A DNA stretch of 36,322 nucleotides from Bacillota bacterium (lineage in GTDB: Bacteria; Bacillota; Clostridia; Acetivibrionales; DTU013), in NCBI GenBank assembly GCA_023399355.1, contig JAEWQC010000253.1:1-36322 (forward strand). Reading direction: 5' to 3'. The stretch's first letter is position 1. Each line of letters starts with the position of its first letter. Below are positions 1 through 7,848 of the stretch, piece by piece. The position numbers and the translations under genes are program-made. The notes under the pieces are model-generated. The model did no database searches. It saw only the letters and a list, made by a program, of their open reading frames with translations, and was not told the DNA's origin.

Positions 1-167
1 CGAAGAAAGGAGGTCAGCTCCGATTCAAGCTGTTGCGCCATTTTGCCGTTATTGGTCAGCTGTTTGCTTTCCCATACGGTCTCGAGCATGTTCTTATATT
101 CCGTCAGATCGGGAAGTAACGGCTGAGTGACATATACAGGCTTTGGAAAGGGGTCCATCATACTCAC
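1..167 (-). CDS. DegT/DnrJ/EryC1/StrS aminotransferase, N-terminal fragment
   Basis: The gene runs off the left edge, so only the first 55 codons are visible. The translation (PKPVYVTQPLLPDL, then TVWESKQLTNNG and QQLESEL) matches the conserved N-terminus of PLP-dependent sugar aminotransferases of the DegT/DnrJ/EryC1/StrS family. These enzymes aminate keto-deoxy nucleotide sugars. The GTG at 165-167 is preferred because AGGAGT (175-180) lies 7 nt upstream; two ATGs 6 and 9 nt downstream are alternatives. The gene sits 58 nt downstream of two GT2 genes on the same strand and opposite rmlA-rmlB. It therefore probably aminates the 4-keto-6-deoxyglucose product, as SpsC does in the Bacillus sps spore-polysaccharide operon (inference by analogy). 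The PLP lysine lies outside the window. Confidence 0.85.
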   Translation of the reverse strand, partial: MSMMDPFPKPVYVTQPLLPDLTEYKNMLETVWESKQLTNNGKMAQQLESELTSFL

Positions 168-225
168 AAAATTCACTCCTTTGGGAAACTCTTTAAATCC
201 TGCGGCTTATTGCTCCGTTAAAGTA

Positions 226-1110
226 TTAATCTGCATGTTCCATATAATATCTGAAGTTCTCTTCCGCGGAATGTTTGTTATAGCCATATTTATCCATTGC
301 GGGGATGTCGTGAATGGAAGCGCAATACGCTGTACTTCTTCCTCTTTCAAGTTCTTTTACATACTTCATGTATTTCCAGCCATACAGATTCCTGAACTGA
401 GGATTTCTGTATTTCTCTTTATGCAGTTCAAAGCAGCTTTTACCGCTATTCTTCAGAATACAACGGCCCCTCGCACCGCATTTGTCACATGGAAGGTATT
501 GAAGCTGGTCAATCTCGACAGCAGGGAGGAAACCGGCTTTATACGGGGTGTAATTGCAGATCCTGCGGCAAATTTCGATGTCGCCCATGCAGCATTCTTC
601 ATTCCAATAGCCCAACTTATCCAGGAGTTCAGGCCGCAGGCACTGGCAGCAGCCCTCAACAAACCCTTTGCATATTTGCAGGTAGCAGGCTCCGTTTTCT
701 TCTTTCTTAACGAGCAGCAGCCTGTTCCTGCACAGATACTCGCCACTCACAGCGCCCAGTAGGCCAACCTCCGGAAAGGTGCGGAAGGTCTCGATGAATT
801 TACTGATCCAGTCGGAGGTATGGATGTTTACATCACTGTCAACCGTTATAAAATATTGTCCGCTCTTTCTTTTGGACAAATGGTAATTGGCTGCATATAC
901 GGGTCCCCTGTTGGCATCAAATCTTGTTATCGATTTTATTCTGGGATCTTTAAGATCCTGCAGATATGCCCAGGTATCATCATGGGAATGGTTATCCGCC
1001 AGATAAAGCTCAAAGTCATCAGTGGTTTGAAGCAGCGCACGAATATTTCTGTCTGTAAGTCCCAATCTGTTCCATGTTATAAAACTTACCAGCGGAGGTA
1101 TCATGTCCAT
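226..1110 (-). CDS. GT2-like glycosyltransferase (spore glycan type)
   Basis: This is a 294-aa protein with a family 2 glycosyltransferase fold signature. The N-terminal strand PPLVSFITWNRLGLT resembles the nucleotide-binding start, a DNHSHDDTW segment follows, and the DxD-type motif DSD lies at residues 91-93 (metal and sugar-nucleotide binding). After about residue 200 the C-terminal part is Cys-rich (CDKCGARGRC, then CFELHKEKY) and ends in a conserved YCASIHD block, which suggests a bound metal or disulphides. The start is the ATG at 1108-1110, with AAGGA 5 nt upstream; the open frame extends 31 codons further without a ribosome binding site. It is the second gene of a minus-strand operon, 47 nt after its close paralogue and 58 nt before the aminotransferase. 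Acceptor and donor are unknown. Confidence 0.85.
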   Translation of the reverse strand: MDMIPPLVSFITWNRLGLTDRNIRALLQTTDDFELYLADNHSHDDTWAYLQDLKDPRIKSITRFDANRGPVYAANYHLSKRKSGQYFITVDSDVNIHTSDWISKFIETFRTFPEVGLLGAVSGEYLCRNRLLLVKKEENGACYLQICKGFVEGCCQCLRPELLDKLGYWNEECCMGDIEICRRICNYTPYKAGFLPAVEIDQLQYLPCDKCGARGRCILKNSGKSCFELHKEKYRNPQFRNLYGWKYMKYVKELERGRSTAYCASIHDIPAMDKYGYNKHSAEENFRYYMEHAD

Positions 1111-1157
1111 CCATCCTAATCCTTCAAACGATTGTCCAACTAAAACAACCGGAGAAA

Positions 1158-2057
1158 TTAATTTGTATTTAGTATATAGAAATTGAAATTGTCCTGTGCC
1201 CATTCAGCATTGTACACATGGGTCAGTACAGATACGGGATCATGGATGGAGGCACAGTAGACCGTCCTTTTACCCTGCTGGAGTTCATTGAAATATTCGA
1301 GATACTTCCAATAGTTTCTATCAACAAAGGCTTCATTTTTGTATTTACTGTTGCGGATACTGAAACAGGTTTCATTTACCCTGTCGAGACTGCACCATTG
1401 TTTCGCTTCGCATAAATCGCAAGAGATGGATTGCGTCATACTGATGTCTATATTTGTGATGAATCCGGCTTTATATGGAGTGTAGTTATTAATTCTTACC
1501 GATATGTCAGCATCACCGAAATAGTTTTCTTCACTCCAGTACCCGAGCAACTTAATCAGCTCAGGCCGTAAACACTGGCAGTGACCTGGTACAAAATCGA
1601 GAGATGCGCCCACTATGCCATCTCTTAACTGCAGGTAGCTAATCCCTTCTCTTTCCATCGGGATTGTCGGAGGTAAATAATTCGGATAGGGAGGAGTTCT
1701 GGGAACACCCAGCATCCCGACTTCAGGAAATTTGTCGAATATCTGCATGAAGCGTGTTATCCAATCGGGTGTCAATATCTGTACATCACTGTCCAGGGCG
1801 ATAAAATACTGATCCGGTTTTCTTTTTGCAAGATTGCTGTTCACTGCATAAATAGGGCCTTGATTCAGCGGAAGCCTGGTTCTTGATTTGATTCGGCTGT
1901 CGGTTAAACTCTGCAGGTAATCCCAGGTATTGTCCTGTGAATTGCTATCTACCAGATGAAGTTCAAAATCATCTGTTGTCGCTAAAAGAGCATGAAGGTT
2001 TTGTGCAGTTAAACCTAACCTGTTGAATGTGATATAGCTAACAAATGGTAAAGTCAT
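1158..2057 (-). CDS. GT2-like glycosyltransferase, paralogue of the next gene
   Basis: This 299-aa protein is clearly homologous to its downstream neighbour. It shares the SYITFNRLGLTAQN start, the TTDDFELHLVDSNSQDNTW block, the DSD motif at residues 89-91, the GHCQCLRPEL segment, a Cys-rich tail (CDLCEAKQWC) and the YCASIHD ending. It differs by an insertion around residues 130-160. The start is the ATG at 2055-2057 with a perfect AGGAGG 9 nt upstream. It is the first gene of a GT2-GT2-DegT operon read from a sigma-K-like promoter at 2109-2135. The tandem duplication suggests two successive additions of similar sugars to one acceptor, perhaps a spore coat or exosporium glycan (inference). 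Confidence 0.85.
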   Translation of the reverse strand: MTLPFVSYITFNRLGLTAQNLHALLATTDDFELHLVDSNSQDNTWDYLQSLTDSRIKSRTRLPLNQGPIYAVNSNLAKRKPDQYFIALDSDVQILTPDWITRFMQIFDKFPEVGMLGVPRTPPYPNYLPPTIPMEREGISYLQLRDGIVGASLDFVPGHCQCLRPELIKLLGYWSEENYFGDADISVRINNYTPYKAGFITNIDISMTQSISCDLCEAKQWCSLDRVNETCFSIRNSKYKNEAFVDRNYWKYLEYFNELQQGKRTVYCASIHDPVSVLTHVYNAEWAQDNFNFYILNTN

Positions 2058-2108
2058 TTTTGGGGACCTCCTAAGATATTTTTTCAAATTGTAAGTCTTG
2101 CATTTGTA

Positions 2109-2135
2109 TATATTATGTAAATTAATATGGAGTGT
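2109..2135 (-). promoter_or_regulatory. Candidate sigma-K promoter for the GT2-GT2-DegT operon
   Basis: On the minus strand, AC is followed by 16 nt and then CATAATATA. This matches the published sigma-K pattern of AC, 16-17 nt, CATANNNTA. It lies about 50 nt upstream of the first GT2 start and fits late mother-cell expression of spore coat genes. The call rests on sequence pattern only. Confidence 0.6.
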
Positions 2136-2206
2136 TGCATATAAACCGAACCTTTTTGATACCTTCAAAATATATTGTAATAGACATAATCCTTAAGAGG
2201 TATCAT

Positions 2207-3370
2207 ATGAAAGCACTAATCTTAAGCGGAGGAACCGGAACAAGGCTGAGGCCGCTGACTTATTCCAATGCCAAACAGCTGCTGCCGGTTGCAAACAAGC
2301 CAATTCTATTTTATATTATTGAAAAAATTGTTGATGCAGGAATAATGGATATAGGAATCATTGTCGGCGATACGCATGCCGAGATAGAATCGGCTGTGGG
2401 GAACGGCAGCAAGTGGGGTGTTGATGTAACGTATATCCATCAGCCTCAGGCTCTTGGACTTGCGCATGCTGTAAAGACGGCAGCCGGATTCCTCAAAGAC
2501 GAAGATTTCATGATGATCCTTGGCGATAATTTGTTTTTGATGGAATTGAATGAGTTAGTAAAAGATTTTAAACTGAATCCTGCCAATGCTTTGATCCTGC
2601 TTCACAAATCCGATAATCCATCCAAGTATGGAGTTGCAGTAGTAGAGGGGGAGCGGGTGATCCGACTGGTGGAAAAACCTAAAATTCCACCGGGTAACTT
2701 GATTATTACAGGAATTTATGTATTTGACCATATGATATTTGCCGCTATAGACAAGACAATACCCTCAGCCAGAGGCGAACTGGAAATAACGGATGCCATA
2801 CAGAAGCTGCTTGACATGGGAGGAAATGTCGCCTACAAGCTGACAGAGGGCTGGTGGAAGGACACCGGCAGTCTGGACGATATTCTGGAGGCAAACAGAC
2901 TGGTACTCGAAAAGATGGAGTCAGACAACGCTGCTGTCCGGAATTCAGGATGCATGGGCGAGCAGCAGACGCAGTCTGCGACCAGCCCCGGATGCATGGG
3001 CGAGCAGCAGACGCAGTCTGCGACCGGCCCCGGATGCATGCTGGAAGGCTTAATCAGGGCAGGAAAGAATGTATACGTCACTGACAGCATTCTTAAAGGG
3101 CCTATTGTGCTGGGCAGTAATATTTCCATAAACGGCTGCCGGGTGGGACCTTACACTGCAGTTGGCGATCATGCCGATTTCTCAGGGTGCGAAATCGAAG
3201 ACAGCATTATACTTGAGGGCTGTACCATAAAAAATGTAAGTCAGCCAATCACCTCCAGTTTGATTGGAAAAGACTCCAGAGTAGAAGGCTCCGGAGATGA
3301 GCGGCAGAAAGTACGCTTTTTCATTGGCAATGACAGCAAAATTATTCATCAAGGGGGTAAAACAGGATGA
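2207..3370 (+). CDS. rfbA: Glucose-1-phosphate thymidylyltransferase, long form, with repeat insertion
   Basis: This 387-aa enzyme would make dTDP-glucose from glucose-1-phosphate and dTTP, the first step toward dTDP-deoxysugars. The nucleotide-binding loop LSGGTGTRLRPLT is at residues 6-18, followed by KQLLPVANKP, GDN in the middle, VEKPKIPPGN and GWWKDTG. The C-terminal third is a left-handed beta-helix-like tail, as in the long RmlA (StrD-like) subfamily. The start is ATG 2207, with AAGAGG 7-8 nt upstream; the longer open frame (to 2132) has no ribosome binding site. Residues about 248-278 are a two-unit tandem peptide repeat at the linker between the catalytic and helix domains, which makes the protein about 30 residues longer than usual. 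It overlaps rmlB by 4 nt (ATGA). Confidence 0.93.
   Translation: MKALILSGGTGTRLRPLTYSNAKQLLPVANKPILFYIIEKIVDAGIMDIGIIVGDTHAEIESAVGNGSKWGVDVTYIHQPQALGLAHAVKTAAGFLKDEDFMMILGDNLFLMELNELVKDFKLNPANALILLHKSDNPSKYGVAVVEGERVIRLVEKPKIPPGNLIITGIYVFDHMIFAAIDKTIPSARGELEITDAIQKLLDMGGNVAYKLTEGWWKDTGSLDDILEANRLVLEKMESDNAAVRNSGCMGEQQTQSATSPGCMGEQQTQSATGPGCMLEGLIRAGKNVYVTDSILKGPIVLGSNISINGCRVGPYTAVGDHADFSGCEIEDSIILEGCTIKNVSQPITSSLIGKDSRVEGSGDERQKVRFFIGNDSKIIHQGGKTG
2948..3040 (+). repeat. 42-bp tandem repeat with internal palindrome inside rmlA
   Basis: Two 42-bp units (2948-2989 and 2990-3031) differ by one base and are followed by a 9-bp partial third unit. Each unit contains the perfect hairpin GCAGAC-GCA-GTCTGC and starts with GGATGCATG. 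The unit is a multiple of three, so the reading frame stays open and adds the peptide GCMGEQQTQSATSP twice between the two domains. Confidence 0.9.
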
Positions 3371-4347
3371 AAACAATACTTGTTACTGGTGGCGCAGGAT
3401 TTATAGGATGCAACTTCATCAATTGGTTTTTGGACAAAAATAAGGACTTTACAGTAATCAACCTTGACAAGCTGACTTATGCAGGTAACCTCGACAATCT
3501 GAAGAATGTTGAAAATTCACCCCTGTATCGCTTCATAAAAGGGGATATTTGTGACGCCGGGCTGGTCAAGGATATCATGGAACAAGATCAGCCGGACTAT
3601 ATTATTAATTTCGCGGCAGAGTCGCATGTTGACAGGAGTATCAGCCATCCGTTGATCTTTGCAGAGTCGAATATTATCGGAGTTGCCACGCTGCTGGATG
3701 CGGCATACCGTTTTTGGGGAAAGAACGGATTTGATGGAAAGCGTTTTGTACAAATTTCAACTGATGAGGTCTATGGCAGTATTGGTCAGGAAGGAATTCC
3801 ATTTTCCGAAGAATCGCCGCTGTTGCCGAATAGCCCGTATTCTGCTTCAAAGGCAAGCGCTGACCTTCTGGTAAGGTCTTTTGTAAAGACATACCATTTC
3901 CCGGCAATCATAACCCGTTGCTGCAACAATTACGGTCCCTGCCAGAACACGGAGAAGTTCATCCCTACCTGCATAGCAAATACCCTCAGGAATATTCCCA
4001 TACCCATTTACGGGGACGGATCAAACATCCGGGAATGGATACATGTGCTTGATCATTGTGAAGCAATTGCCACAGCCCTGTTTGGGGGCAAACCGGGCGA
4101 GATATACAACATCGGTTCAGGAGAGGAACTGTCAAATATTGATTTGGCGAAAATCATATTGAAATGCCTGAATAAACCGGATGACCAGATAGAAATGGTA
4201 AACGACAGGCCGGGGCATGATTTCAGGTATGCGCTCAATAGCGTAAAAGTTAAAAGGTCTCTGGGCTGGACTTGCAAATATAAGTTTGAAGCGGGAATAC
4301 AAGATACGATAAACTCGTATAAAGACCATCAGAAGGAGATCTCCTGA
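3367..4347 (+). CDS. rfbB: dTDP-glucose 4,6-dehydratase
   Basis: This 326-aa SDR-family enzyme converts dTDP-glucose to dTDP-4-keto-6-deoxyglucose with bound NAD. The dinucleotide motif GGAGFIG is at residues 8-14 and FAAESHVDRS at about 82-91. The dehydratase triad Thr132-Asp133-Glu134 (ISTDEVYG) and the YxxxK pair Tyr158/Lys162 are all intact, and CNNYGPCQ and REWIHVLDHC follow. The ATG overlaps the rmlA stop (ATGA), so the two are translationally coupled. Its 3' end overlaps the convergent DUF3343 gene by 19 nt. Together with RmlA and the aminotransferase it gives a route to an amino-dideoxyhexose for spore glycans (inference). Confidence 0.95.
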   Translation: MKTILVTGGAGFIGCNFINWFLDKNKDFTVINLDKLTYAGNLDNLKNVENSPLYRFIKGDICDAGLVKDIMEQDQPDYIINFAAESHVDRSISHPLIFAESNIIGVATLLDAAYRFWGKNGFDGKRFVQISTDEVYGSIGQEGIPFSEESPLLPNSPYSASKASADLLVRSFVKTYHFPAIITRCCNNYGPCQNTEKFIPTCIANTLRNIPIPIYGDGSNIREWIHVLDHCEAIATALFGGKPGEIYNIGSGEELSNIDLAKIILKCLNKPDDQIEMVNDRPGHDFRYALNSVKVKRSLGWTCKYKFEAGIQDTINSYKDHQKEIS

Positions 4348-4592
4348 TAGATGCCTCCATCGGCAGACATTATCTCACGATACACTTTGCAGCCTGGAAG
4401 ACCAGATCGATCTATGACATTTATGGCTTGCGGATAATAATTTTCCGTAAATCTGATACCCAGGTTGCAGCGATCTTTCATGATTTCTCTTGGCATATAA
4501 GTCAATTCGCACGGGACACCCTCCAATGCGAACTTGTTGCCAAGAATCAATGCATGTGTCCTTGATTGGAGCAGCGTATAATACAGCATCAT
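4329..4592 (-). CDS. DUF3343 domain protein (putative Se/S carrier-like)
   Basis: This is an 87-aa protein. SRTHALILGNKFALEGVPCEL is followed by TYMPREIMKDRCNLGIRF. This reads like the DUF3343 pattern: a short beta-alpha-beta unit in which a residue run 'THAL..EK.L...G' precedes 'P.PREI...CG.A.RF'. The start is ATG 4592, with AAGGG 8 nt upstream; the GTG at 4601 is an alternative. A second family member is at 11098-11355. The function is unknown; the Se/S carrier idea comes from family naming only. The gene converges on rmlB and overlaps its last 19 nt. It lies downstream of the minus-strand spore-surface gene, from which it is separated by two hairpins (4621-4651 and 4684-4716). Confidence 0.72.
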   Translation of the reverse strand: MMLYYTLLQSRTHALILGNKFALEGVPCELTYMPREIMKDRCNLGIRFTENYYPQAINVIDRSGLPGCKVYREIMSADGGIYQEISF

Positions 4593-4620
4593 CTGTTTCA
4601 CCCTTACTTAATGAAGTAGT

Positions 4621-4651
4621 CGGGAATTGCATGAATCTCATGCGGTTCCCG
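4621..4651. promoter_or_regulatory. Two-part inverted repeat upstream of the DUF3343 gene
   Basis: An outer arm CGGGAA/TTCCCG encloses an inner perfect arm GCATGA/TCATGC with a 3-nt loop; the two arms are separated by a TT/GG mismatch. There is no T-run on either strand, so an operator or an mRNA structure is as likely as a terminator. Confidence 0.5.
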
Positions 4652-4683
4652 TAATTCAGGCCATTTGCTTAAAAGATCCGGAC

Positions 4684-4716
4684 GAAATCGAGGGGGCTTG
4701 ATGCCCCCGGGATTTC
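4684..4716. repeat. GAAATC/GATTTC hairpin repeat, copy 1
   Basis: The stem is GAAATC..GGGGGC with loop TTGAT, then GCCCCC..GATTTC. It lies 24 nt beyond the stop of the minus-strand gene at 4740-5474. Similar copies are at 17181-17213 and 26131-26150, always just 3' of a minus-strand gene. It lacks a T-tract. Confidence 0.7.
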
Positions 4717-4739
4717 ATGCCGGCAGGTTTTAATAAAGC

Positions 4740-5474
4740 TTACTCAGCGCACGTTTCCTCCACCTTCAGATCCAGCAGGTTCGGTTTTTGATCCGGATAG
4801 AATTGCGTCGGGAATGGGGTAATTCTCTTGTTGTTAAATGTGTTGCAGTTCTGAGAGGCTATATTCTGCTGTTCCGGTGGAACCGGGCAGTAACCGTAAG
4901 CGGGTATCAGCAGTTGTACGATGCATTCGCACTTAACGAGGAAGAATACGCCGATATCAAGGGTAAGAAGGCCGGTGGCAGGATTGATGGCATCATTGAA
5001 AGCTTCTGCGATAGCCTCGACTTTAATAAAGAGACCGTCAGCGTCGATTGTTCCGGTAACATTATCATCAGGATAACGGATTACGCCGATTTGTGCAAGA
5101 CAATTCGGGCAATAGATATCATTTATTGTCAGGTTAAAGCCTGCTTCATCCGTCGTTGTAAGTTGGTTCACTCCATCCGTATAATGTATTGTGTATCTTA
5201 TTCTCACAAACAATTTGAGCTTTTTGAATCCCGGTTTTGTTAATGAATCTGTTTTTGAAATCACCTTTACTTCAACAATGTCAAAATCATCGGCTCCTTC
5301 AAATGCAAATACCGGGTTTATTACACCTGAGCCGGGAATTAATGGAATTGCTCTGAGAACACAATCCCTGAGCGATACCTGGTCGAAAACCTTGGGAACC
5401 TGGATACATACCAGTTCATTCGGTGTTGGAAATAAATTCGGATCCGCGATTTGTCCGGACTCAAATTTAGTCAT
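4740..5474 (-). CDS. Spore-surface-type protein (CsxC/DUF3794-like, tentative)
   Basis: This is a 244-aa protein without a signal peptide. It shares a pattern with the protein at 16149-17063: an N-terminal ELVCIQVPKVFDQVSLRDCVL block (compare AVCIQVEKIYDSCKEKDC), a central beta-rich region, and a C-terminal VQLLIPAYGYCPVPPEQ segment ending near FYPDQKP. Regularly spaced cysteines (CPNC, KCEC) suggest disulphide or metal cross-linking. I believe it belongs to the clostridial spore-surface proteins related to CsxC/SPOCS (DUF3794), but I cannot verify this without a search. The start is ATG 5474, with AAGGAGG 8 nt upstream. It sits between sugar genes, consistent with being a coat or exosporium protein. 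Confidence 0.75.
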   Translation of the reverse strand: MTKFESGQIADPNLFPTPNELVCIQVPKVFDQVSLRDCVLRAIPLIPGSGVINPVFAFEGADDFDIVEVKVISKTDSLTKPGFKKLKLFVRIRYTIHYTDGVNQLTTTDEAGFNLTINDIYCPNCLAQIGVIRYPDDNVTGTIDADGLFIKVEAIAEAFNDAINPATGLLTLDIGVFFLVKCECIVQLLIPAYGYCPVPPEQQNIASQNCNTFNNKRITPFPTQFYPDQKPNLLDLKVEETCAE

Positions 5475-5640
5475 AAATAATACCTCCTTATATATCACCT
5501 TGAAACAAAATTATTATATCTTGTGTTAATCATCCGCTTTTAGGCTTTTGTTGGAATCTTTAATTTATTATATTTTTTATATTTATAAAAGGTTACAAGT
5601 AATCATAATTATGTTATGTTAAGAAATCTATTGTACAGGA

Positions 5641-6630
5641 TCATGTAATCGTATTGTGCATTAAATTAGCATGGCTTTCATACCAGTGCAGGGTATCCGC
5701 CAGTCCTTCTTCCAAATGATAACTGTTTGACCATTTCAGGTTGCATTTGGCTCTGTAACTGTTCAATCTGCAGGCTTCCTCCTGATGCTTGCTTCTGGTG
5801 CTTACGGCAAGCCTTTCAGCAGGTCTCCCGGCAACCTTCAGCAAAAGCGCTGCCAGATCAGCTTCCGAAACGCTCTCGCCGGAACCGATATTATAGAGTT
5901 CTCCCGGCCTTGCAAAGAACAAAGCTCTGGTAATTGCAGAGCACATATCGGATACATGCAGCCATTCTCTTACGGGTCCCGGCAAGGGCAATTCCAGTTC
6001 CCTCTCTGCGAGCAGGTTCTTAATCATGGACGGTATCAGACACTGTGTGCCCTGCCATGGCCCATATATATTACAGCTTCTCAGGATGACCGAGGGCAGG
6101 TTGAATGCCTTGTAATAAGATTCAACCATCAGGTCTGCACCTGCTTTTAATGCTGAGTATGGGTCGGAGGGCGACAACCTGGATTCTTCGTCAAAAAATT
6201 CGTTGAGATCGTCCGATAAGCCATAGACTGCATCAGAAGATATCTGCAAAAACCTTTTATCTGCCAGTGACGATCTGGCCCAGATATAGCGGGATCCCTC
6301 CAAAAGGGAATGAGTTGCTGCATAGCTTGAATCACTTGAGAAGCGAAACCTCTTACTATCTTTTGATAGATCCGGTTCAGAGCAGAAATTGATAATCCAT
6401 GAGGGTCTGTATTTTCGCAGGACATATTCAATCAGATCCTGATTGCAGACATCTCCCTTAATATGATGATATCTCGGAGAGTTCTCCAATTCTGTCAATC
6501 TTCCCATATCCGATGGATATGCCTGTTTATCGATGCTTGCTATAATGAAATTTTTATTGCGCTTTAAAAAGTATTTTACGAAATTACTGCCTATAAAACC
6601 TGCGCCGCCTGTCACAAGTATCACTTTCAC
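5641..6630 (-). CDS. RmlB-like SDR protein with altered active site
   Basis: This 329-aa protein is homologous end to end with the dTDP-glucose dehydratase at 3367-4347. It has GGAGFIG at residues 8-14, a YSALK motif keeping Tyr158 and Lys162, CNIYGPWQG and VREWLHVSDMC. However, the dehydratase triad TDE is SDA (Ser132-Asp133-Ala134), so the catalytic Glu is gone. The AAESHVDRS segment is replaced by CSEPDLSKDSKR. It therefore probably does not dehydrate dTDP-glucose; it may be an epimerase or reductase, or a binding or regulatory paralogue (inference). The start is GTG 6630, with AAGGAGG 8 nt upstream. It heads a minus-strand run leading into the spore-surface gene. Confidence 0.85.
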   Translation of the reverse strand: MKVILVTGGAGFIGSNFVKYFLKRNKNFIIASIDKQAYPSDMGRLTELENSPRYHHIKGDVCNQDLIEYVLRKYRPSWIINFCSEPDLSKDSKRFRFSSDSSYAATHSLLEGSRYIWARSSLADKRFLQISSDAVYGLSDDLNEFFDEESRLSPSDPYSALKAGADLMVESYYKAFNLPSVILRSCNIYGPWQGTQCLIPSMIKNLLAERELELPLPGPVREWLHVSDMCSAITRALFFARPGELYNIGSGESVSEADLAALLLKVAGRPAERLAVSTRSKHQEEACRLNSYRAKCNLKWSNSYHLEEGLADTLHWYESHANLMHNTIT

Positions 6631-6840
6631 GATCTCCGCCTCCTTTTCGCCGCTGCTGTCGGAGAAACAATTGCAGTGGTGGTATTGATTACTGAATGGG
6701 TTTTCTTGTGTAATTATGTTATAAATTTATGTCTACTAATATTCTATTAATATAATAAAGAAGATGTGCACACATTTAACAGTTACGGAATAATTTAATT
6801 CCACTGTAAAACGACCGTACGGAAAAAGTTAACATAAGTA

Positions 6841-6868
6841 ACAAAACCGGTTAATTATTCATAATATA
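6841..6868 (+). promoter_or_regulatory. Candidate sigma-K promoter for the 6927 gene
   Basis: ACA at 6841-6843 is followed by 16 nt and CATAATATA at 6860-6868. This fits the sigma-K pattern and places a start site about 50 nt before the ATG. Confidence 0.6.
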
Positions 6869-6926
6869 TAGTAAATATGCTCTTCCATGAGAAATCGTAT
6901 TTTTAATTTAATAGGGAGGTCTTTCT

Positions 6927-7712
6927 ATGAAACAACTTGAAAACGAATACTTTAAACCGCCTGTAGATGGTCCGGCTGATGGCTGCAAACCACCTGAAGA
7001 TTGCAAAAAAGAATGTGCGGCAGTTTTCCCGAGAACATTAGCTATGGCTGAGAATGTTGCTTTTACGCCTGCTCTCAGTCCTACTCCCGTACTGGTAAAG
7101 GTACCGGTCATCCTTGCCGAAAGAACTGTTCAGATCGATGTGGAAGCGAAAATCAAGCTGGAGCACCCTGCAATTGAAATCAAGCGTATCCGTAAACAGC
7201 TTTACCTCACCCAGTGCAAATTGCTTCCGAGATCAGGAAAACTGTTTCTGAGCGGATTTGTGAGAAAAAACATTGAATATGCTACCGGGAAACCAGGAAA
7301 GGACGGCTGTGTATCGGGGGATATCAAGCATACCACCTGTAATGTGCCTTGGGACGCTGTCACCTATATTCCATATGAACTTGGTGCGTGCCCGGTTCTG
7401 AATGAAAATTGCGAGCCCAGCCTGACTCAGACCTTTGATCCGAAGCTGATGGGCGCCAGCCCCTTTGAACAGGAATTCGAAAGTGTCCAGAACTTCAATG
7501 AGAAAATATTCTGTGAACTTGTAAGTGTCAGGTTTGACGAAGTCGATCTCACCTTCGATGACAAGAAAGATTTCTGCGGCTGTTGGGATGACGGATTTGA
7601 ATTCACAAAAATTACGGAGAAACTCACCATGCTCATAACCTTTAAACTGCTTCAGTATCAGCAGATCCCGATTCCATGCGACAAGCCTGGAATCCCGGTT
7701 ACCACGGACTGA
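6927..7712 (+). CDS. Spore-surface-type protein (CsxC/DUF3794-like, tentative)
   Basis: This 261-aa protein has a short Pro/Cys-rich N-terminus (residues 1-35), then PVLVKVPVILAERTVQIDVEA, IEIKRIRKQLYLTQCKLLP and KLFLSGFVRKNIEYA. This style is typical of SPOCS/CsxC-like spore coat assembly domains. It ends in TFKLLQYQQIPIP, matching the VQL-I-PA ending of the other two copies. There is no signal peptide, as expected for a mother-cell coat protein. The ribosome binding site AGGGAGG lies about 9 nt before ATG 6927. A sigma-K-like promoter lies upstream and a hairpin (GCTTAAGATC/GATCTTAAGC) at 7793-7821 ends the transcript. Family assignment is from memory and moderate in confidence. Confidence 0.75.
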   Translation: MKQLENEYFKPPVDGPADGCKPPEDCKKECAAVFPRTLAMAENVAFTPALSPTPVLVKVPVILAERTVQIDVEAKIKLEHPAIEIKRIRKQLYLTQCKLLPRSGKLFLSGFVRKNIEYATGKPGKDGCVSGDIKHTTCNVPWDAVTYIPYELGACPVLNENCEPSLTQTFDPKLMGASPFEQEFESVQNFNEKIFCELVSVRFDEVDLTFDDKKDFCGCWDDGFEFTKITEKLTMLITFKLLQYQQIPIPCDKPGIPVTTD

Positions 7713-7792
7713 GGGGGAGTACAGGGCAGTAATATCGAATCCTTCGCTTAAATCTGAATGCCTGGATTTGTATTGATGTAACTTTATTTTGC

Positions 7793-7821
7793 TTAAGATC
7801 TCATTCAGGGATCTTAAGCTT
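7793..7821 (+). terminator. Hairpin after the 6927 gene
   Basis: A perfect 10-bp stem GCTTAAGATC/GATCTTAAGC with a ~9-nt loop is followed by only a weak T-run (TTT). Termination would be partial, so the next gene may be read through. Confidence 0.5.
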
Positions 7822-7848
7822 TACATAATATAATAAGGAGTGAATAGG

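Noticed and set aside
127..762. 211-codon plus-strand ORF
   Set aside because: It is antisense to the GT2 gene and aminotransferase start, which have clear family motifs and ribosome binding sites.
7824..7832. CATAATATA as a sigma-K -10 for the Asp-rich gene
   Set aside because: It would put the start site inside the ribosome binding site, and no AC lies at the -35 distance.
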